This document shows, one piece after another, positions 21,115-25,393 of a stretch of DNA of 25,393 nt. The DNA is from DATAQC01 sp046263055 (lineage in GTDB: Bacteria; Actinomycetota; Acidimicrobiia; Acidimicrobiales; AC-14). The DNA is taken from assembly GCA_046263055.1 (NCBI GenBank), contig JBHELO010000001.1, positions 1 through 25,393 on the forward strand, in the 5' to 3' direction. Both the position numbers and the translations under genes were made by a program. Under the pieces are notes generated by a model. That model saw nothing but the letters and a program-made list of their open reading frames with translations, had not been told where the DNA came from and made no database searches. Numbering within the stretch: the stretch's first letter is position 1; each line of letters opens with the position of its first letter.

Positions 21115-22337
21115 CGGCGGGCCGTGCCCGCGGTCGAGGCCGGCGCCGCCGCCCGGCCGGCGCCGAACGTGACCTCCAGGCGGTCGCCCACCATGCGGGC
21201 GCCGTCCACCGGCCGCCGCCGGAGAGAATCGGGCAGCACGATGGCCCGCCGGTAGGTGCCGACCCGGACGAACAGCTCGTCGTGGCGACGGCCCACGTCG
21301 AGGTCGGCGGCCTCGGCGAACGGGAGCTGGAGCGACAGGAGGTGGCGGGTGCCCCGCCGCTCGATGCGCAGCGGCTCGCCCTCGTGGAGCACGGCGGCGG
21401 GGTCGACGCCGTCGTACAGCACGGCTCCGAAGCGCCGGAGGCGCTCGATGCCGACCACCTCCTCGGACGCCAGCTCGGCCCGCAGCACCGGCAGTGGGGC
21501 GAACCCCTCCACGATGGTGGCCAGGTGCTCGGCGTGGGCCGCCTTCCAGGCCGCGAACCACGGGTCGGTGACGGCGTCGGGCAGGAGGCGGTTGGCCACC
21601 ACGGCATCCGTCCGGTAGCCGAAGAGCGACAGGTAGGTGTACGTGCGGCGGGCCTCGGAGATCACCATGCGCTCGGGGTTGACGACCAGGCGGACACTGG
21701 TGCGGCTGCCGTCGGTCAACAGCTCGCGGACACCGTCGAGGCGGTCGTAGAACCGGCGGGCGGCGTCGAACACGTCGTCACCGGCCACCGGCATGGTGGT
21801 CACCCGGCTCAGCAGCGGGCGGACGGCCTTCACCACCTTGCGCTCCATGGGGAAGATGCGCTCCATGTACCAGGCCAGCACGTCGGGGAGCGACAGGAAC
21901 CGGATGGTCTCGGCGGTGGGCGCGCAGTCCACCACGATGACGTCCCAGTCCCCCGACGCCGCGAACGACTTGATGTCGCTGAGGCCGAAGATCTCGTCGA
22001 GGCCGGGGATGACGGACAGCTCCTCGGCCTCGATGGCGTCGATGCCGGCCCAGCCCAGCACGTCCACCACGTAGGCCTGGATGTCCGACCACGCCTCCTC
22101 CATGCGCAGGGCGGCGTCGAGCTGCTGGCCCCACAGGCCGGGGGCGACGGTGGTGGGGACGGGCCCCAGGGCCACGTCGTAGGAATCGGCCAGCGAGTGG
22201 GCGGGGTCGGTGGAGAGCACGATCGTGCGCTTCCCGGCGTCGGCACAGGCCAGGGCGGTGGCGGCCGCCGCCGTGGTCTTGCCCACCCCGCCCTTGCCGG
22301 TGAAGAGGAGGATCCGCGGTCGGGGGGAGGGGCTCAC
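21111..22337 (-). CDS. ArsA/GET3-family ATPase with C-terminal HSP20-like domain
   Basis: This 408-residue protein has a deviant Walker A GKGGVGKT (14-21), LSTDPAHSL (41-49) and the VVDCAPTAETIRFL switch segment, all typical of the ArsA/GET3 branch of SIMIBI ATPases. The last ~75 residues (LSLQLPFAEAADLDVGRR, ELFVRVGTYRRAIVLP) form the HSP20-like fold found at the end of many bacterial ArsA homologues. Eukaryotic GET3 targets tail-anchored proteins. Actinobacterial homologues are not arsenite pumps as far as is known, and no arsB or arsR is present here. The GTG at 22337 is 12 nt past the stop of the membrane-protein gene and 9 nt after TAGCGT, whose TAG is that stop codon. A small partner gene is coupled downstream. 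Confidence 0.9.
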   Translation of the reverse strand: MSPSPRPRILLFTGKGGVGKTTAAAATALACADAGKRTIVLSTDPAHSLADSYDVALGPVPTTVAPGLWGQQLDAALRMEEAWSDIQAYVVDVLGWAGIDAIEAEELSVIPGLDEIFGLSDIKSFAASGDWDVIVVDCAPTAETIRFLSLPDVLAWYMERIFPMERKVVKAVRPLLSRVTTMPVAGDDVFDAARRFYDRLDGVRELLTDGSRTSVRLVVNPERMVISEARRTYTYLSLFGYRTDAVVANRLLPDAVTDPWFAAWKAAHAEHLATIVEGFAPLPVLRAELASEEVVGIERLRRFGAVLYDGVDPAAVLHEGEPLRIERRGTRHLLSLQLPFAEAADLDVGRRHDELFVRVGTYRRAIVLPDSLRRRPVDGARMVGDRLEVTFGAGRAAAPASTAGTARR

Positions 22338-22346
22338 GCTCGGCCC

Positions 22347-22352
22347 ACGCTA
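22347..22352 (-). promoter_or_regulatory. possible -10 box of the ArsA-like ATPase gene
   Basis: TAGCGT on the minus strand lies 9 nt before the GTG at 22337. Its first three bases are the stop codon of the preceding gene, so half of the match is expected by chance; the ATPase may simply be read from upstream. Confidence 0.25.
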
Positions 22353-23087
22353 CCGGCGGCTCCGCCGGACCGGTTCATGGCGGGGCGGGAAGGCGCCGTG
22401 GCGGGCGGCCCACAACCCGCACAGGGCCAGCCCGTACAGCGGCACCAAAGTGCCGGCGGCCAGGCTCGTGTACGGGCGGCCGATGGCGGTGCCCAGGGCC
22501 ACCCCCACCTCGGCGCCCAGGGAGCCGAGCAGGCTCCACTGGACCGGTGACGGCGCGCTGCCGGCCAGCAGGAAGAGGCTGGTGACGGCGACCTCGTCGT
22601 TCCGGCTGCGGCCGACGCCCCGGGCGTAGGCGGCGAAGAACAGCACGCAGCCGGCCAGGAAGAGGGCGACGGCCACCGCGAACGCAACCGCCTCCAGCGA
22701 GGGCAGAAAGCTGGCGGCCACCGCGGTGGCGGCGAAGGCGGCCGTCCCCGCCCAAGACGCCCGCCGGATGGCCAGGCCGGCGGTCGGGTCGGCGGCGTCT
22801 CCCGGCCGCGACCCCTTGTCGGCCGTGCCCGCGGTGGTGCCCGCGCCCCTGGCCGCCCTGGTGCCCGACCCGGCCGGGCCGGACGGCGGTTCCCGGGAGC
22901 CGGACCCTCCCGAGGCGTGTGGGCGCCGGCGGCCAGCGGGCGGCGGCGCCTTGCGGTTCTTCGCCGCCTGGCCCGGGGCGTCGGGCGGGCGGTTGGCGGC
23001 GGGCGGCGACGGGCTGGGCGCCGGTGCCGCCCGGTTGGCGGCGGGGCGCGGCGGCGGTCGGCGGCGCTTCTTCTTTGCGTTGCTCAT
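22350..23087 (-). CDS. actinobacterial membrane protein with long basic Pro-rich N-terminus
   Basis: The first ~105 residues of this 245-residue protein are Lys/Arg/Pro/Ala-rich and probably disordered (starting MSNAKKKRRR). They are followed by about four membrane segments, including FAVAVALFLAGCVLFFAAYA and the C-terminal GTLVPLYGLALCGLWAARHG, and then a short basic tail (AFPPRHEPVRR). The hydrophobic half resembles conserved actinobacterial integral membrane proteins, but I cannot name a domain. Its stop codon is 12 nt before the ArsA-like gene, and its start is 37 nt after the glycosyltransferase stop, so all three are one transcript. A membrane receptor for the ATPase is an attractive but unproven role. 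The ATG at 23087 has only a weak ribosome-binding site. Confidence 0.75.
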   Translation of the reverse strand: MSNAKKKRRRPPPRPAANRAAPAPSPSPPAANRPPDAPGQAAKNRKAPPPAGRRRPHASGGSGSREPPSGPAGSGTRAARGAGTTAGTADKGSRPGDAADPTAGLAIRRASWAGTAAFAATAVAASFLPSLEAVAFAVAVALFLAGCVLFFAAYARGVGRSRNDEVAVTSLFLLAGSAPSPVQWSLLGSLGAEVGVALGTAIGRPYTSLAAGTLVPLYGLALCGLWAARHGAFPPRHEPVRRSRR

Positions 23088-23124
23088 TCCCGGGTGCCCG
23101 ACGGGGCCCGGCGGGACGGGGTGG

Positions 23125-24246
23125 TCATTCCAGGGGTGCGAGGGCCCGCTCGAGGGTGGCGGCCAGGCGGTCCCAGTCGTACTCGCGTTCGGCGCGCCGG
23201 CGGGCGGCCACCCCCTGGGCTCGGCGGAGGTTGGGGTCGTCGAGGAGGGGGGCGAGGGCGGCGGCCACCGCTTCGGGGTCCCGGGGACGTCGCACCACGA
23301 CACCAGTCTCGCCGTCCGCCACCGCCTCGGCGGCACCGCCGCTGCGACCGGCCACCGCCGGCACGCCGCACGCCGCCGCCTCGACGAACACCATGCCGAA
23401 ACCCTCCTGCTCCAGGCCGAGCCAGCGGGTGCGACAGGGCACCGCGAAGACGTCGGCCGCACTCAGGAGGGGGGCCAGCAGGTCGTCGGGAACCGGTCCC
23501 AGCAGGCGCACGGGGGCGGCCTCGGCCAGCGCCAGGCGCTCCAGGCGACCACGGTCCCGCCCGGCGCCGGCGATGGCCACCACCAGGTCGGGTCGCGACG
23601 GGGCCAAGCGGGCGGCGGCCCGGACCAGGGAGTCGAAGCCCTTGCGGGGCACGAGCCGGCTGAGACCTACCACCAGGCGCCCCTCGGCGGGCAGCCCCGC
23701 CCGGTGGCGGGCGGCGGCCCGCGAGGCGGCGTCGAGGGGCCGGAAGCGAGCCAGGTCGACGCCCGGGGGGACGACCGTCACCGGCAGGTCCCGGGCGGCG
23801 GCGCGCCGGGCCTCGGCCGCCGGGTATCCGCCGGCGGCCACCACCGTCGACGCTCCGCCGACGACGGAGGCCAGCAGCGACCGCGCCCAGGGGAGGCGGC
23901 CGGGCACCGTCACCTCGGCGCCGTGGACCACCACGCCGTACCGGCATCCCAGCCGGGGGCCGATGAGGCCGACGGGCAGGGCCGGGTCGAGGAGCACGAG
24001 GCCGGCGCCAACCTCGGCGGCCAAGGCCCGTACCCGCCGTACCAGCCCAGGGTGGGGCAGCAGCACGGGGTCGGGGAGCCGGACCACCGGGAACGCCTGG
24101 CGGGCGTCGAACGACTCGTGGCCGGCGCGGCGGGGGGTGGCCACCACAACCCGCTCCGGCGGCAGCCGGCGCCAGAGCTCCCAGAGGTAGGACTGGATCC
24201 CTCCCACCTTGGGCGGGAAGTCGTTGGTGACCAGCAGCGAGGTCAC
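23125..24246 (-). CDS. GT4 glycosyltransferase, PimB-like
   Basis: This 373-residue protein has the GT4 (GT-B fold) layout. The N-terminal LLVTNDFPPKVGGIQSYL (4-21) and the donor-site segments GLSRLVPRKGFDSLV, FAVPCRTRWLGLEQEGFG and VEAAACGVPAVAGRSGG follow closely the pattern of mycobacterial PimB' (phosphatidylinositol monomannoside alpha-1,6-mannosyltransferase). The EGFGMVFVE element is the E-x7-E nucleotide-sugar motif. It probably adds mannose from GDP-mannose to a phosphatidylinositol mannoside at the inner membrane face; another acceptor is possible because whole-genome context is lacking. The GTG at 24246 is used because the conserved domain begins at its second residue and the frame upstream is low-complexity. 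It heads the block with the membrane protein and the ArsA-like ATPase. Confidence 0.85.
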   Translation of the reverse strand: MTSLLVTNDFPPKVGGIQSYLWELWRRLPPERVVVATPRRAGHESFDARQAFPVVRLPDPVLLPHPGLVRRVRALAAEVGAGLVLLDPALPVGLIGPRLGCRYGVVVHGAEVTVPGRLPWARSLLASVVGGASTVVAAGGYPAAEARRAAARDLPVTVVPPGVDLARFRPLDAASRAAARHRAGLPAEGRLVVGLSRLVPRKGFDSLVRAAARLAPSRPDLVVAIAGAGRDRGRLERLALAEAAPVRLLGPVPDDLLAPLLSAADVFAVPCRTRWLGLEQEGFGMVFVEAAACGVPAVAGRSGGAAEAVADGETGVVVRRPRDPEAVAAALAPLLDDPNLRRAQGVAARRRAEREYDWDRLAATLERALAPLE

Positions 24247-24274
24247 CTGGCGACGGGGGCCGGGCTCCGCTGGC

Positions 24275-24303
24275 GAACGGTCAGCCGGAGAACGGTCAGC
24301 CGG
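24275..24303. repeat. 15-bp-period tandem duplication across a stop codon
   Basis: GAACGGTCAGCCGG occurs at 24275-24288 and 24290-24303. On the minus strand each copy carries TGA in the frame of the Pro/Ala-rich gene, so that gene ends in two in-frame stops 15 nt apart. Confidence 0.7.
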
Positions 24304-25393
24304 CGCCGAGGGGCCACGCCGCGAGCGGCGGCCGCCGACCGTCGGCCGGCGACTCGCCGCCCGTCGGACGACCGACACGGCGGGCGGCGATGACGGGCCG
24401 GGGCGGTGCTGCCTCGTCGGGCACGGCACGGTCGTCGAAGTCGACGGAGTCCAACAGGTCGTCGATGTCGAGGAAGCTGCCGGAGGCGGGCCCGCCGGCC
24501 GGGGGGGCGGCGGCGGTGGCTGGAGCGGCGCCGGCGGCCGGGGTCCCGCCGGCGGCCGGGGTCTCGCCGGCCGATCGGGTGGCGCCGGTGTCCTGGGCCT
24601 TGGCGGTGGCAGCACCAGCGGCGGCGGCGCGGTGCCCGGTTGGCGCGGTGGCGGCGGTGGCTCGGCTGGCGGCGGCTCGGCTCGCAGTGGCTCGGCTGGC
24701 GGTGGCTCGGCTGGCGGCGGCTCGGCTGGCGGTGGCCGGAGCCGCGACACCGGCGGCGGGACCGGCAGTGGCCGCCGGCATGGCCCAGGCGCCGGCCGCC
24801 TTCGTCCGGTCGGCGGCGGGGGTAACCCGGACCGCCGGGGTGACCCGGACCGCCGGGGCGGCGGGGGGCGGCGGGCCGACGGCAACGGCTCGCGCCTGGG
24901 GAGCCGGCCGGGCGTCCGGAGGGGACCATTGGTCGCGCCGACCGGAGCCGGCCGGGGGGCGACCGTCGGCCGGCGGCGACCCGGGAGCCGGCCGCTCGCC
25001 GACGGGTCGACGGACCGCCGGCCCTCGGTAGGCGTCGTGGTCCGGCGGTACGGGGTTGGCGGCCCGCCGGTCGCCGACCAGCCGGGCCGCGGCAGCCCGA
25101 CTGGCCGCCACCCGGCCCGACACCAGGCGGTTCACGGGCAGGCGCCCGACCTGGACGCCCACCGGCGCGACGGGCCCACCGTCGGCCGCATCGCCGTACC
25201 GCCGTCCGTTGGCGGATACCCCGTAGGTACCGTTCGAACGCCCGGCCCGCGGCCCGGCGCCGGGACCACCGGGGCCGGGAGCCTCCATCGCCATCGCTCG
25301 GGATGACCGGCGGGCGCCCGAGCTGACCGGAGCCCCGTCACCGGCAGGTGCCGCCCCACGGGCGGGCGTCGGCCCCGCCGGCGGCCCCGGCGC
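24296..25393 (-). CDS. Pro/Ala/Gly/Arg-rich protein, 3' part only
   Basis: The minus-strand frame is open from the right edge to a TGA at 24298-24296, at least 365 residues with the true start outside the window. The sequence is mostly low-complexity (Pro, Ala, Gly, Arg, Thr) with internal repeats: five copies of ATASR/AAASR, two of AVRVTP and two of an AAG-TP unit. One segment stands out near the C-terminus, SFLDIDDLLDSVDFDD, an acidic amphipathic motif like those used to dock partners. No catalytic domain is visible. Competing frames are also open because of base composition; I chose this one for that non-repetitive acidic motif and because it stays open to the edge. It lies 49 nt upstream of the PimB-like gene. 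Confidence 0.55.
   Translation of the reverse strand, partial: APGPPAGPTPARGAAPAGDGAPVSSGARRSSRAMAMEAPGPGGPGAGPRAGRSNGTYGVSANGRRYGDAADGGPVAPVGVQVGRLPVNRLVSGRVAASRAAAARLVGDRRAANPVPPDHDAYRGPAVRRPVGERPAPGSPPADGRPPAGSGRRDQWSPPDARPAPQARAVAVGPPPPAAPAVRVTPAVRVTPAADRTKAAGAWAMPAATAGPAAGVAAPATASRAAASRATASRATASRAAASRATAATAPTGHRAAAAGAATAKAQDTGATRSAGETPAAGGTPAAGAAPATAAAPPAGGPASGSFLDIDDLLDSVDFDDRAVPDEAAPPRPVIAARRVGRPTGGESPADGRRPPLAAWPLGAG
24531..24566. repeat. two 18-bp tandem units
   Basis: GCGGCCGGGGTCCCGCCG and a copy differing by one base, in frame within the Pro/Ala-rich gene. Confidence 0.75.
24660..24734. repeat. five 15-bp tandem units (coding minisatellite)
   Basis: Units of GCTCGGCTGGCGGCG type begin at 24660, 24675, 24690, 24705 and 24720. 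On the minus strand each encodes A(T/A)ASR in the Pro/Ala-rich gene. The 15-bp period preserves the frame. Confidence 0.85.
24819..24854. repeat. two 18-bp tandem units
   Basis: GGGGTAACCCGGACCGCC and a copy differing by one base (24837-24854), encoding the repeated AVRVTP on the minus strand. Confidence 0.8.

Noticed and set aside
21111..22337. Arsenite resistance operon.
   Set aside because: The ATPase is of the ArsA family, but no arsB, arsD, arsR or arsC is nearby, and the HSP20-like tail with this gene order is typical of non-arsenic actinobacterial homologues.
17194..22550. Two further giant plus-strand frames (about 900 codons each).
   Set aside because: They are antisense shadows of the GH15, chlorite-dismutase-like, dehydrogenase, DUF2127, small-protein and ArsA-like genes, with no recognisable domains.
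24209..25306. Plus-strand Gly-rich frame resembling a PE_PGRS or silk-like protein.
   Set aside because: The frame is antisense to a minus frame that contains a non-repetitive acidic motif and stays open to the edge; Gly runs arise from the GGC/GGG-rich repeats.

Overview
The window is very GC-rich, densely coding DNA from an actinobacterium. Acidimicrobiia or a nearby class is my guess, not something the window proves. Pointers are high GC at third codon positions, a PimB-like mannosyltransferase, a D104/K124-type phosphofructokinase, an ArsA-family ATPase operon of actinobacterial type, a DUF222 protein, and many start codons preceded at 5-10 nt by a TANNNT -10 box with no Shine-Dalgarno (leaderless genes). 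I see no rRNA, tRNA, CRISPR array, phage gene or transposase. Almost all genes are on the minus strand; only three are on the plus strand: a phosphatase, a lipoprotein and a large secreted protein.

Layout. 1-424: 5' part of a DUF222/13E12-type protein running off the left edge. 723-2506: PIG-L deacetylase and threonine aldolase in one minus operon. 2770-3606: inositol monophosphatase-family enzyme (+), convergent with a SAM methyltransferase. 4639-6472: phosphofructokinase with PPi-type active-site residues and an ACT-domain protein. 6598-9641: a small Cys/His protein, then a TetR regulator and a DHA2-type MFS exporter behind a promoter that carries two copies of a 23-bp inverted repeat. 9748-14106 (+): lipoprotein and a 1198-residue secreted protein (Asp-box propeller, DUF11, Ig-like, Cys-containing beta-repeat domain), ending at a 15-bp perfect hairpin.

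14169-25393 is an unbroken minus-strand run. In transcription order it holds a Pro/Ala/Gly-rich protein (cut by the right edge), a PimB-like glycosyltransferase, a four-helix membrane protein, an ArsA/GET3-like ATPase, a small helical protein, a DUF2127 membrane protein, a beta-hydroxyacid dehydrogenase, a chlorite-dismutase-like protein, a GH15 trehalase/glucoamylase, a ROK glucokinase and an AlaC-type aminotransferase.

How the genes fit together. GH15 plus ROK kinase would turn trehalose or a malto-oligosaccharide into glucose 6-phosphate, the phosphofructokinase continues glycolysis, and the AlaC-type enzyme interconverts pyruvate and alanine. The PimB-like enzyme, membrane protein, ArsA ATPase and its coupled small partner form a tight block that may serve envelope or membrane-protein biogenesis; this is inference. 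The best regulatory signals are the double TetR operator and the recurrent leaderless promoter architecture.
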